Assembly: GCA_002339745.1 (NCBI GenBank)
Contig: DDKP01000167.1
Location: forward strand, 1,717-12,087
From: Firmicutes bacterium UBA2595
GTDB taxonomy: Bacteria; Bacillota; Thermincolia; Thermincolales; UBA2595
Direction: 5' to 3'
Length of the DNA: 10,371 bases
Numbering within the stretch: the first letter of the stretch is position 1; the number at the start of each line of letters is the position of its first letter. The notes beneath the pieces were generated by a model. The model saw only the letters and a program-made list of their open reading frames with translations, did no database searches and was not told the origin of the DNA. The position numbers and the translations under genes were made by a program. Below, piece after piece: positions 1 through 7,538 of this stretch.

Positions 1-61
1 AGTAACTATATACTAAATATTAATTGAAACGGATATTGCGTATTGATAGAAGGGGTTAAAC

Positions 62-1249
62 GTGAATAAATTCGTTTTTGTTTTTATCGGAATTTTTATA
101 TTTTCCTACGGTATGATCAATTATTATATTGGCCTGCGGGGCTGGCAGGCCTTGGGCAGCCGCATACCCTGGCTGAGCGGCAATGTCTACTGGGCCGTAT
201 TCTGGTTCATCGCATTATCTTACCTGGTGGGCCGGTTAGGTCAAAAGTTTTTACCCACAGGGATTACATACTGGTTAACGCTCGTCGGGGCATACTGGCT
301 GGCGGCAATGTTCTACTTTTTTATCATTTTGGCCGGAATAGACCTGGTCCTCTTGCTTGACAGGGGTTTGGGATTCATTCCGGAATCTGTTAAGCTCAAC
401 CCCCGGAACTCCAGGCTGTTGGGGCATATGGTCTTAGCAGCTGTGACGCTGATCCTGATTTACGGTACTTGGAATGCCCGGCACCCGCGGATCACACATT
501 ACGACATATCGATTCCCAAACAGGCGGGGGACTTACGGCAATTGCGGGTAGTAATGGTCTCGGATATCCACCTTGGAGAAATCATTCATAATGGGAGACT
601 TACGAGGCTGGTGGAAGCTGTTAACCGGTTGAATCCGGATGTGGTACTTATGCCGGGGGATATAATCGACGAACACATCGGACCATTCGTGGAACAGGGG
701 ATGATCAATACTTTCCGTCAGCTCACTCCCAGGTACGGCATCTATGCCGTACCTGGTAATCATGAGTATATTGGTGGTCACATCGACAAAGCCCTACATT
801 ATCTAAATGAAGCGGGAATCGAGGTGCTGTTGGACCGTTATTCAAAGGTTGCCGAAAGCTTTTACATAATAGGCAGGGATGACAGGTCCGGGCGCCGTTT
901 CAGCGGTCGGGGAAGTCGGGAACTGGCCGATATCATGACCGGTATAGACCGTTCATTACCTATTATACTGCTGGACCACCAGCCCTCGCGGCTGGAGGAA
1001 GCAAGACTTAACGGCGTTGACCTGCAGTTATCGGGACATACCCACCGCGGTCAATTGTTTCCAAACCACCTGATCACCCAACGGATATATGAGATAGATT
1101 GGGGAATCCTGCGTAAAGGTTCCCTTCAAGTGATTGTCTCATCGGGGTTCGGGACATGGGGCCCACCTATACGGGTCGGAAATTATCCCGAAGTAGTTGA
1201 TATTACGATAAATTTTGAAGGTGAGAAACACACCGCTGTTTCACCGTGA
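62..1249 (+). CDS. Membrane-anchored metallophosphoesterase (YkuE/YaeI-like)
   Basis: Likely a calcineurin-like, dimetal phosphoesterase held at the membrane. About four hydrophobic segments (roughly residues 3-23, 43-58, 70-97 and 118-136) precede a soluble catalytic domain from about residue 160. The metal-binding set is complete: D168 and H170 in SDIHLG, D200 in PGDIID, N233-H234 in GNHE, H306 in DHQP, and H326/H328 in GHTHRGQ. The C-terminal SSGFGTWGPPIRVG block is typical of the YkuE/YaeI branch, whose members act on phosphodiesters or lipid-linked phosphates. The substrate here is unknown. The start is a GTG with a GAAGGGG Shine-Dalgarno 5-6 nt upstream. The gene stands alone and converges on hydF. 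About 395 residues and four TM segments is longer than B. subtilis YkuE; some family members carry such an N-terminal extension. Family is confident, substrate is not. Confidence 0.93.
   Translation: MNKFVFVFIGIFIFSYGMINYYIGLRGWQALGSRIPWLSGNVYWAVFWFIALSYLVGRLGQKFLPTGITYWLTLVGAYWLAAMFYFFIILAGIDLVLLLDRGLGFIPESVKLNPRNSRLLGHMVLAAVTLILIYGTWNARHPRITHYDISIPKQAGDLRQLRVVMVSDIHLGEIIHNGRLTRLVEAVNRLNPDVVLMPGDIIDEHIGPFVEQGMINTFRQLTPRYGIYAVPGNHEYIGGHIDKALHYLNEAGIEVLLDRYSKVAESFYIIGRDDRSGRRFSGRGSRELADIMTGIDRSLPIILLDHQPSRLEEARLNGVDLQLSGHTHRGQLFPNHLITQRIYEIDWGILRKGSLQVIVSSGFGTWGPPIRVGNYPEVVDITINFEGEKHTAVSP
1220..1245. terminator. Possible bidirectional terminator hairpin between convergent genes
   Basis: GGTG and AAACA (separated by an AG bulge) pair with TGTTT and CACC across a 6-nt loop, overlapping the 3' end of the phosphoesterase gene. 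The hairpin lies between two convergent stop codons. A short TTTT follows on the plus strand and AAAATTT-type sequence on the other side, so the U-tract is weak. Position supports it more than sequence strength does. Confidence 0.3.
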
Positions 1250-1274
1250 AGTTTTCCTTGAGTTTCTTGACCAA

Positions 1275-2513
1275 TTACGCAGGGGAAACCTTTAAAAGCT
1301 CTTTGGCAAACGGAAAAGGCTCCAGTACCCGTTCTAATATACCGTGGACGTAAGCAATCAGCATACCGTAGTTAACAATAGGGACTCCCTTTTCCCGGCA
1401 GCATGCGATACGGTATTTCATCTCCCTGGCATTTAGCATACAGCCCCCGCAGTGGACCACCAGGTCAAATCGCGAGAGGTCTTCCGGGAAAAAGGTTCCG
1501 GAAGACCATTCGAAATCCAGTTCGCTGCCGGCGACCTGTCTGAGCCACCTCGGTATTTTTACTTTGGCAATGTCGTCAGCCTGCCGGTGATGAGTACATC
1601 CCTCAACTACCAGTATTTTGCTGTTTCTCCGCAGATTATGCAAGCTGTTAATACCCTCGATTAAAGGAACAAGTTCTCCCTTGTACCTGGCGAAAAGAAT
1701 TGAGAAGGAAGTGACGGGAATTTCCCTCGGGGTATCGGCGCAAACCTTCAGGAAGGCCTGGGAGTCGGTAATCACCAGAGATGGTCTTCTAGCCATGGAA
1801 TTAAGGGTCTCTTTAAGTTCTTGTTCCTTTGTCACAACAGCTATGGCATCGTTTTCAATTATGTCCCTGATGGTCTGCTGTTGCGGCAGTATCAGTCTTC
1901 CCTTCGGCGCAGCCTTATCAATGGGGACCACCAGAACTACCAGGTCTCCGGGCTTAATCAGGTCCCCGACCAGCTTAGCCTTGTCATAATCCCGGGGTGC
2001 GCTCATGATTATCCGCTGTTTTAGTTCCCAGATGCCGTAACCGGTTTTGGCGCTGACGAGAACAAGATTATATCCTAATTTCTCCTCCCACGAAGAAACC
2101 AGATCAGGATCATTTTCCATCAGATCCGCCTTGTTCAGTACAGCCACCATGGGAATGCTTTTTCTCTTGACCATGGCAGCCAGGTTCACGTCAAAATCAG
2201 TCACGCCACCGCCGGGTTCTATTACTATTAGCGCCAGGTCAGTTTTGTTAAGAACCTGGAGAGTTTTTTCCACCCTTAATTGACCCAGTTCCCCCGTATC
2301 ATCAATACCGGCCGTATCGATAAACACCACCGGCCCCACTGGGAGAAGTTCCATTGTTTTGTATACCGGGTCAGTCGTTGTCCCGGGTACATCGGAAACC
2401 AGGGCGATCTTTTGACTGGTCAAAGCATTGATAAGACTCGATTTACCGGCATTCCGCCGGCCGAAAATTGCTATGTGCAGGCGGCTGCTAACAGGAGTTT
2501 GGTTTAAATTCAT
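1275..2513 (-). CDS. hydF: [FeFe]-hydrogenase maturation GTPase HydF
   Basis: HydF is the scaffold on which HydE and HydG products are assembled into the 2Fe subcluster before delivery to apo-hydrogenase in the cytoplasm. The N-terminal GTPase domain has all G motifs: P-loop GRRNAGKS (18-25), switch T45-T47, DTAG (66-69), NKAD (127-130) and SAK (154-156). A dimerisation domain follows. The C-terminal FeS domain carries the HydF cluster ligands in a CxH...HCxxC arrangement: C306, H308, then H354, C355 and C358. Length of 412 residues is normal for HydF. The ATG overlaps the aspA stop as ATGA, with GGGAG about 7 nt upstream, so translation is probably coupled. hydE, hydG and the hydrogenase genes are not in this window. 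Confidence 0.97.
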   Translation of the reverse strand: MNLNQTPVSSRLHIAIFGRRNAGKSSLINALTSQKIALVSDVPGTTTDPVYKTMELLPVGPVVFIDTAGIDDTGELGQLRVEKTLQVLNKTDLALIVIEPGGGVTDFDVNLAAMVKRKSIPMVAVLNKADLMENDPDLVSSWEEKLGYNLVLVSAKTGYGIWELKQRIIMSAPRDYDKAKLVGDLIKPGDLVVLVVPIDKAAPKGRLILPQQQTIRDIIENDAIAVVTKEQELKETLNSMARRPSLVITDSQAFLKVCADTPREIPVTSFSILFARYKGELVPLIEGINSLHNLRRNSKILVVEGCTHHRQADDIAKVKIPRWLRQVAGSELDFEWSSGTFFPEDLSRFDLVVHCGGCMLNAREMKYRIACCREKGVPIVNYGMLIAYVHGILERVLEPFPFAKELLKVSPA

Positions 2514-3913
2514 TTGCTGTCTCCCTTTCCAGGAACCCCGGGTTTGGTCATCTCGTAGGGGTCTTTTATTCTATTTAGAAGTTGGTCATCTATAAGCCCC
2601 GACTCCTTGACCACTTCCAGTACAGATTTTCTTTCTTCTAAAGCTTTTTGAGCCACTTTTTCGGCATTTTGATAGCCGATGTGGCCCGTCAGGGCGGGAA
2701 GCAAGGCATAACTTTCCTCCAGAAGGATCCTGCACCTGTCGTGGTTCACCTTTATACCTTTTATACAACGATCAATGAAAACCGAAACCACGTTTTTTGT
2801 TATTTCTATTGACTCCAGCAAGTTATGCGCTATCAACGGCAGCATAGCATTAAGCTCCAGCTGGCCGGCCTGGGCTGCCAGGGTAATGGCCAGGTCATTG
2901 CCCATGACCTGGTAAGCCACCTGGTTTACCACCTCTGGTATAATGGGGTTAACCTTTCCCGGCATAATAGATGAACCGGCCTGCATGGGCGGCAGGGTGA
3001 TTTCTCCAATCCCGGCTTTGGGTCCCGATGACAACAGCCTCAAGTCACTGGCTATTTTGATAAGATTTACGGCACATGATTTTAACAGGCCGGAAACTTC
3101 CACGAAAACGTCTGCATTTTGGGTCACATCCATCATGTACTCGGCCCTTGCCAGTCCAAGACCGGTTATTTGACGAAGCTTCTCCGTTACCAGGAAAATG
3201 TACCTGCGAGCAGCGTTGAGCCCAGTCCCGACGGCTGTTCCGCCTATATTTACCTGTCTTAAGCGTTCTTCCACCTTGTAGAGCCTCCACCTGTCCCTGG
3301 CCACAGCCTGAGAGTATGCCCCAAATTCCTGGCCCAGAGTCACAGGAACAGCGTCCTGGAGCTGCGTCCGGCCGATTTTCAAGACCCCTGCGAATTCGGA
3401 CTCTTTTTCCTGGAGGGCTTCCTGCAGGCAGGCGATGGTTTCACTGAGGGGGATAAGCATGTTTATCGCGGCGATTCGTAGTGCCGTAGGATATACATCA
3501 TTGGTGGACTGGCTCATGTTGACATCATTGATGGGGTGAACCACCGCATAATCGCCCTTATTTCCACCAAGCAGTTCAATAGCGATATTGGCAATAACCT
3601 CGTTGGCATTCATGTTGGAAGAGGTACCAGCTCCACCCTGGATAGCGTCCACCACAAACTGGTCTATAAACCTGCCGGCCAGAATCTCGTCACAGGCTCT
3701 CACAATTGCCTCGCCTTTCCGTTTATCCAGGCCACCGATTTTCATATTGGCCAGAGCAGCAGCTTTTTTGACCATCACCAGGGCCTTAACCAGTTCTGGG
3801 TGCAGCGCCTTTCCCGTGATAGGAAAGTTTTCCAGGGCCCGTACGGTATGGATACCGAAATAGGCTTCCGCCGGAACTTCCCGTGGTCCCAGAAGATCAT
3901 ACTCTATACGCAC
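2510..3913 (-). CDS. aspA: Aspartate ammonia-lyase (aspartase)
   Basis: Catalyses L-aspartate to fumarate plus ammonia, in the cytosolic fumarase/aspartase superfamily. Visible motifs, numbered from the GTG start: GAGTSSNMNANE near 94-105, the NQSTND-equivalent SQSTNDVYPTA near 134-144, and the superfamily signature GSSIMPGKVNP at 313-323 containing the catalytic serine loop. I chose the GTG at 3913. It has GGGGGA about 7 nt upstream, gives 467 residues (close to the usual 468), and lies about 25 nt downstream of a good -10. The frame is open further, to a TTG at 3997, but those 28 extra residues overlap the promoter and lack family resemblance. Fumarase is the main alternative, but the N-terminal IEYDLLG-REVPAEAYFGIHT pattern is aspartase-like. 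Co-transcribed with hydF, for which it may supply ammonia (inference). Confidence 0.95.
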   Translation of the reverse strand: MRIEYDLLGPREVPAEAYFGIHTVRALENFPITGKALHPELVKALVMVKKAAALANMKIGGLDKRKGEAIVRACDEILAGRFIDQFVVDAIQGGAGTSSNMNANEVIANIAIELLGGNKGDYAVVHPINDVNMSQSTNDVYPTALRIAAINMLIPLSETIACLQEALQEKESEFAGVLKIGRTQLQDAVPVTLGQEFGAYSQAVARDRWRLYKVEERLRQVNIGGTAVGTGLNAARRYIFLVTEKLRQITGLGLARAEYMMDVTQNADVFVEVSGLLKSCAVNLIKIASDLRLLSSGPKAGIGEITLPPMQAGSSIMPGKVNPIIPEVVNQVAYQVMGNDLAITLAAQAGQLELNAMLPLIAHNLLESIEITKNVVSVFIDRCIKGIKVNHDRCRILLEESYALLPALTGHIGYQNAEKVAQKALEERKSVLEVVKESGLIDDQLLNRIKDPYEMTKPGVPGKGDSK

Positions 3914-3944
3914 AAAAATTCCCCCAAAATTATACGGTAAGACT

Positions 3945-3953
3945 ATTATATCA
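3945..3953 (-). promoter_or_regulatory. Extended -10 promoter for aspA-hydF
   Basis: Read on the minus strand this is TGATATAAT, an extended -10 (TGn plus a perfect TATAAT). The -35 position, 17 nt further upstream, shows no good hexamer, which is common for extended -10 promoters. Transcription would start near 3938, about 25 nt before the GTG of aspA. It lies within the longer open frame and so argues against the upstream start. Confidence 0.6.
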
Positions 3954-4013
3954 TAGAACTTTGCTAATAATAGCCATCCTCCTTTAAAACCCGGCAATAA
4001 CCCGTAATCTCTT

Positions 4014-4042
4014 TTGACAGAAGCTGTATATGCGTATATAAT
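4014..4042 (+). promoter_or_regulatory. Consensus sigma-A promoter for the MFS exporter operon
   Basis: TTGACA at 4014-4019 and TATAAT at 4037-4042 are both perfect and are separated by exactly 17 nt. The predicted start is about 4049, giving a short leader of about 26 nt before the ATG at 4075. It is divergent from the aspA promoter. With a perfect promoter, any control must come from a repressor or from weak translation; I see no clear operator palindrome. Confidence 0.85.
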
Positions 4043-4074
4043 TTCTATATCAAAGTTTGTTTTAAAATTCTGTT

Positions 4075-5550
4075 ATGGATCGGGTAGATAAAATGAACTC
4101 GCTTTCCGGCCAAAACCAAACGGAGCATACCTATGAGCAGCTTTCTCGGACCCGCCGCAGGCAGGTACTGCTGTCGGTTGCCATCGGAACCTTTATGGCT
4201 CCCCTTGATTCGAGTGTCGTCAATATCGCGCTCCCTAGCATCAGTCAATACTTTCAGGCCTCCTTGGCCGTAGTGGAATGGGTAATCCTCGCTTACCTGG
4301 TCATGATCAGCAGCCTCCTGCTGGTTTTCGGCAGGTTGGGCGATTTGTACGGTCACAAAAAAATTTATATCCTGGGATTTGTAATCTTTACAGCAGGTTC
4401 TCTCCTCTGCGGACTGGCCCCGTCTATCAAACTGCTGATCGTTTTTCGGGCAATACAGGCTGTGGGGGCAGGAATGCTGATGGCGATGGGGCCGGCAATT
4501 GTCACTAATGTCTCACTTCCGCAGGAAAGGGGAAAGTCGCTGGGGATAATTGCGGTATCAGTCTCCATTGCTCTTGCCGCAGGGCCTGTTCTGGGCGGAG
4601 TGCTGACTGATAAATTTGGCTGGCCCAGTATTTTTCTGATCAACATACCCATAGGGATACTGGCCTCCATTATCGCCTACAGAATTATCCCGGACTTCAA
4701 AGGACGGGAAGTTCAGCCCTTTGACATAAAAGGGGCTGTTACCGCTTTCACGGCCTTGATCTCTATTTTGATACCCCTGAGTTACGCCGAAAAATTTGGC
4801 TGGAAGAACCCATACATCATAAGCATGCTGGTTACCGGTATTGTTTTACTGATATTCTTTGTGTACCTCGAAAAACGTGTAAAACACCCAATGGTAGACC
4901 TGAGCCTCTTTAGGAACCGCCTTTTTTCAATGAGCAATTTATCGGCCCTGCTTAATTACACGGCCATGTTTTCCGTTGTATTAATCATGCCTTTTTACCT
5001 GCAGCAACTGCGCAGCCTGCCACCCTCAAAGGCCGGTTTACTGCTTATCCCGATGCCTTTGACAACCATGCTGATTGCACCTTTAAGCGGCGCCTTGTCA
5101 GACCGGGTCGACACACGTTATATAAGTTCTCTCGGCATGGTGATAACAACCCTCGGGCTGGGCCTTTTAAGCTACCTGCGGATTGATTCCAGATACTCTT
5201 CCATCATTTTGATCCTAATCATTGTAGGCATCGGCTCCGGAATGTTCCATACACCCAACAACAGTGCAGTCATGGGTTCCGCACCGGCTAACAGGCGGGG
5301 AATCGCATCCGGTATACTGGCCATAATGCGAAATCTGGGGATGGTCCTTGGGGTAGCAATATCGGGGGCTATTTTCAGCAGCCACCGCAATTATTTGATC
5401 AGGCTGATGGAAACCCAGGGGTTATCAGGCGTGGAATTAAAAGTCCAGGCATTTACGGGCGCCATGCACCTGACTTTTCTGGTTGCAGCAGGAATTGCAG
5501 CCACCGGCATCCTTACCTCACTGGTCAGGGGACCGTTAAATTCAAAATAG
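4075..5550 (+). CDS. MFS drug exporter, DHA2 (EmrB/QacA-type, 14 TM)
   Basis: A proton-driven multidrug efflux permease of the inner membrane, by family. The short cytoplasmic N-terminus leads into TM1 with the LDSSVVNIALPSI motif (D45 is the conserved membrane aspartate). Further motifs are motif A GRLGDLYGHKK (86-96), motif B RAIQAVGAGM (125-134), and the antiporter motif C GPVLGG (170-175) followed by FGWPSIFLINIPIG, all diagnostic of DHA2 proteins. Length of 491 residues suits 14 TM helices. The start is uncertain: ATG 4075 has no good Shine-Dalgarno, and an in-frame ATG at 4093 (codon 7) is an alternative with only a weak GG-rich site. It is followed without a gap by a small membrane protein and then a protease, probably one operon. 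The substrate cannot be read from sequence. Confidence 0.95.
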   Translation: MDRVDKMNSLSGQNQTEHTYEQLSRTRRRQVLLSVAIGTFMAPLDSSVVNIALPSISQYFQASLAVVEWVILAYLVMISSLLLVFGRLGDLYGHKKIYILGFVIFTAGSLLCGLAPSIKLLIVFRAIQAVGAGMLMAMGPAIVTNVSLPQERGKSLGIIAVSVSIALAAGPVLGGVLTDKFGWPSIFLINIPIGILASIIAYRIIPDFKGREVQPFDIKGAVTAFTALISILIPLSYAEKFGWKNPYIISMLVTGIVLLIFFVYLEKRVKHPMVDLSLFRNRLFSMSNLSALLNYTAMFSVVLIMPFYLQQLRSLPPSKAGLLLIPMPLTTMLIAPLSGALSDRVDTRYISSLGMVITTLGLGLLSYLRIDSRYSSIILILIIVGIGSGMFHTPNNSAVMGSAPANRRGIASGILAIMRNLGMVLGVAISGAIFSSHRNYLIRLMETQGLSGVELKVQAFTGAMHLTFLVAAGIAATGILTSLVRGPLNSK

Positions 5551-5571
5551 ATGGGGAAGGGGAGGTCAATA

Positions 5572-5853
5572 TTGAATAAATATACAAAGATATTAATTAT
5601 CAATTTTTTGATTATTAATTTACTGGCAGTTGTTTTTTCCTTGTTTATAACCAACGGGTTTATTCTGGCGGTTCCTGTGATATTAGGAGTGACTCTTGCT
5701 GTAGTATACGTGATAGCCAAATCATTAATAGAAAGCAACGAGGAAATGAAAAAATTTGTTCTTTTCGGCAGTGTCCTGATGTTCATTTTTCTCTCCATAA
5801 TTAATCTGATTGTCGCATCAGGAACCGTTAGAGTACTAATGGAGTTAATATAG
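5572..5853 (+). CDS. Small three-TM membrane protein, function unknown
   Basis: I do not recognise this protein. It has about 93 residues and three hydrophobic segments: roughly residues 5-23, 26-45 and 58-87, the last broken near the middle. A short charged loop (KSLIESNEEMKK) sits between the second and third. I place the start at TTG 5572 because AAGGGGAGGT ends about 5 nt upstream. The frame is also open from an ATG at 5551, directly after the MFS stop, but that codon lies upstream of the Shine-Dalgarno. It sits 21 nt after the exporter and 41 nt before the protease, so it is probably co-transcribed with both. It could be an accessory subunit of the exporter, but nothing in the sequence proves this. 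Confidence 0.75.
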   Translation: MNKYTKILIINFLIINLLAVVFSLFITNGFILAVPVILGVTLAVVYVIAKSLIESNEEMKKFVLFGSVLMFIFLSIINLIVASGTVRVLMELI

Positions 5854-5894
5854 ATTCACCATAAATCCTATCGATTGCGGAAAGGAAGGTCTGA

Positions 5895-6722
5895 ATGGAT
5901 AAGAAGCCGGATTTCTGTGATATTCCGCTTATGCCCAGGAGAAGGACACAACCGGATGACGACCCCGAAAACCAGAACAACAATTACGGTCTGGAACATG
6001 GAGACTCTGCTGGCCTAAGCAGTGAGAGACCTCCGGTTTTTAAACTTATAAGCCTGATTACTGCCGTTGTTTTTACCGTGCTGGTAATGGGCAACTGGTT
6101 CAAGCTCTTTAATATGCCTGCCCTCGACTTTCTCCGCGAATCAACAGAACTGGCGCAAAACCCGGAGATACAGAAACTGCAGGAAGCGGTGGTTACAATC
6201 AAAACAGGCGGGCAGAAGGGAACAGGTTTCAACATAGACCCCCGTGGACTAGTGATCACCAACTACCATGTTGTCGAAGAAGCAAAGTTTATAGATGTCC
6301 TGTTCTCTGACGGACCAGAATTCACCGGGAAGAAATGGACCGGTCTTCCTGAACTGGACCTGGCAGTAATCAAAATTGAGGGGAAAAATCTTCCTCTATT
6401 GAAACTGGCCAGCGATTTTAACCCCAAACCCGGAGATGAACTGCTCATTATTGGTAATCCCCTTGTTTTTTCGGGGGTTGCGAATAAGGTAACTGTAACC
6501 GGCATGGCCAGGCTTAAGAATTGGGAAGAGCCGGTTATAATGTTTAAAGGTCCTGTCCATAAAGGACACAGCGGCAGCCCGGTATTTAACAGGGAAGGAC
6601 AGGTAGTGGCAGTTATTTTTGCTGCCCTGCCTCCCGAGGAAAACAGCCAAAAACAGGAAACAACAGGGCTAGCTGTACCGGCAAATTATATATTAAATTT
6701 TGTTAAAAAAGCTAAGCTTTAG
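5895..6722 (+). CDS. Membrane-anchored HtrA-like serine protease without PDZ domain
   Basis: A trypsin-fold (S1C/DegP-like) protease. The N-terminal 48 residues are polar and low-complexity (PRRRTQPDDDPENQNNN), followed by one TM segment at about 49-67, so the catalytic domain probably faces outside the membrane. The catalytic triad is visible: H125 in ITNYHVV, D155 in ELDLAVIK, and S226 in KGHSGSPV, where family members usually have GNSGGP. At 275 residues the protein ends right after the protease domain, so the PDZ domain of HtrA/DegP is missing. A clear Shine-Dalgarno (AAAGGAAGG) lies about 6 nt before the ATG. It is last in the exporter operon. A role in cell-envelope protein quality control or processing is inferred from family only. 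The 135-nt hairpin element begins 4 nt after the stop. Confidence 0.9.
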   Translation: MDKKPDFCDIPLMPRRRTQPDDDPENQNNNYGLEHGDSAGLSSERPPVFKLISLITAVVFTVLVMGNWFKLFNMPALDFLRESTELAQNPEIQKLQEAVVTIKTGGQKGTGFNIDPRGLVITNYHVVEEAKFIDVLFSDGPEFTGKKWTGLPELDLAVIKIEGKNLPLLKLASDFNPKPGDELLIIGNPLVFSGVANKVTVTGMARLKNWEEPVIMFKGPVHKGHSGSPVFNREGQVVAVIFAALPPEENSQKQETTGLAVPANYILNFVKKAKL

Positions 6723-6726
6723 TTAA

Positions 6727-6861
6727 GAGGGTCTGTCCCATAAATATGCTATCTTCTCAGTTCGTTCAAAATATTTGACGGGCAGGTATATTCCTGCCCG
6801 TCCTTCAGTAATTTCTTGACGAGTTTTTAAGCAAAGTCGCTTATTTATGGGACAGACCCTC
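6727..6861. repeat. 135-nt palindromic element with 20-bp terminal inverted repeats (element 1)
   Basis: The left end GAGGGTCTGTCCCATAAATA (6727-6746) is exactly repeated in inverted form at 6842-6861. At the centre, GACGGGCAGG (6777-6786) and CCTGCCCGTC (6793-6802) form a perfect 10-bp stem with a TATATT loop. The sequence between the two stems is partly complementary, so the whole unit can fold as one long hairpin. It has no coding capacity. It lies between convergent genes and may also end their transcripts. It resembles a MITE or REP-like unit. No clear target-site duplication is visible. Confidence 0.8.
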
Positions 6862-6875
6862 CCTGTGACAATTTT

Positions 6876-7325
6876 TTAGCCACGGTAAAGTTCGTCAAAC
6901 ATCACCCTAAAGAAACCTGATGTCTTGTCTGACCTGTGTCTTATCCGTATTCCTTCGGTCACTATGACCGTTGGTGTGGTATCGCTTTTTATTTCTTCCA
7001 CCTTAAACTCAACCATGCACATGACAGGACTGCCTTCCATTGGTTCCCTGACCACTCTGGCCGTCCCTTTAATCCCCAGGCAGATGTCCGTTCCTTCCAG
7101 CACCGTGATAAAAGCTTTTCCGTTATTCTTGATGTTCTCAGTGGTCTGGTGGGAATTCATCAGGGCCATGCGTATAGTCGCGCTGTCGGGAGCAGCCAGA
7201 AGATGCACAGGCATGCCGTGGGCAAACCCGTCTGGAGTAACAGTGGAAAGTACAACTGTAGTCAATTCCTTGTTCAAAAGGTCAAGAGCGTCTTGTGGTA
7301 AAGAATTCCCTACATACTTACTCAT
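6876..7325 (-). CDS. Pyridoxamine 5'-phosphate oxidase-like FMN-binding split-barrel protein
   Basis: A 149-residue protein of the flavin-binding split-barrel (PNPOx-like) superfamily. Residues about 17-45 (ELTTVVLSTVTPDGFAHGMPVHLL) form the typical first strands with the TPDG turn. Residues about 52-74 (RMALMNSHQTTENIKNNGKAFITVL) match the strand-helix-strand that usually holds the flavin phosphate. True PdxH proteins are longer with conserved PLP contacts, so this is more likely an uncharacterised flavin reductase or oxidoreductase of the general family. The start is ATG 7325, with AAAGGAG 7 nt upstream. The frame extends 12 codons further to 7361 without a Shine-Dalgarno. Monocistronic, converging on the protease operon across the hairpin element. 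Confidence 0.85.
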   Translation of the reverse strand: MSKYVGNSLPQDALDLLNKELTTVVLSTVTPDGFAHGMPVHLLAAPDSATIRMALMNSHQTTENIKNNGKAFITVLEGTDICLGIKGTARVVREPMEGSPVMCMVEFKVEEIKSDTTPTVIVTEGIRIRHRSDKTSGFFRVMFDELYRG

Positions 7326-7451
7326 GAAAATACTCCTTTCCTTAAGGTTTAATACTCTCACTTCTGTATAACTGCCTTAAATCCTTCAGAAAAATATCCC
7401 GAATGTACCCGAGATACTTTTCTGTAATCATTATTTCATTACTTACCACAT

Positions 7452-7480
7452 TTTACAAGAAAAAAAATAAAGGATATGTT
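7452..7480 (+). promoter_or_regulatory. Candidate sigma-A promoter for the SLH protein gene
   Basis: TTTACA (7452-7457), a 17-nt A-rich spacer and TATGTT (7475-7480) match consensus at five and four of six positions. It lies about 60 nt before the ATG. A second TTGCAC at 7481-7486 could serve another start. The region is strongly AT-rich, so chance matches are possible. Confidence 0.4.
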
Positions 7481-7538
7481 TTGCACACAGCTAAATGTTA
7501 AAAATAGAAAATTTTACATTACATAGGACGGGGTATTT

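Noticed and set aside
1..61. Promoter in the first 61 bases for the phosphoesterase
   Set aside because: TTGAAA at 24-29 has no convincing -10 at the right spacing. The region is AT-rich and truncated by the window edge.
3535..3940. Two overlapping plus-strand frames within aspA
   Set aside because: They are antisense to conserved aspartase motifs and have no start signals.
3914..3997. Upstream extension of aspA to a TTG at 3997
   Set aside because: The extra 28 residues overlap a strong extended -10, lack family similarity, and make the protein longer than normal aspartases. GTG 3913 has a Shine-Dalgarno.
6925..7371. Long plus-strand frame opposite the PNPOx-like gene
   Set aside because: The minus strand has a recognisable flavin split-barrel protein with a good Shine-Dalgarno; the plus frame is its shadow.
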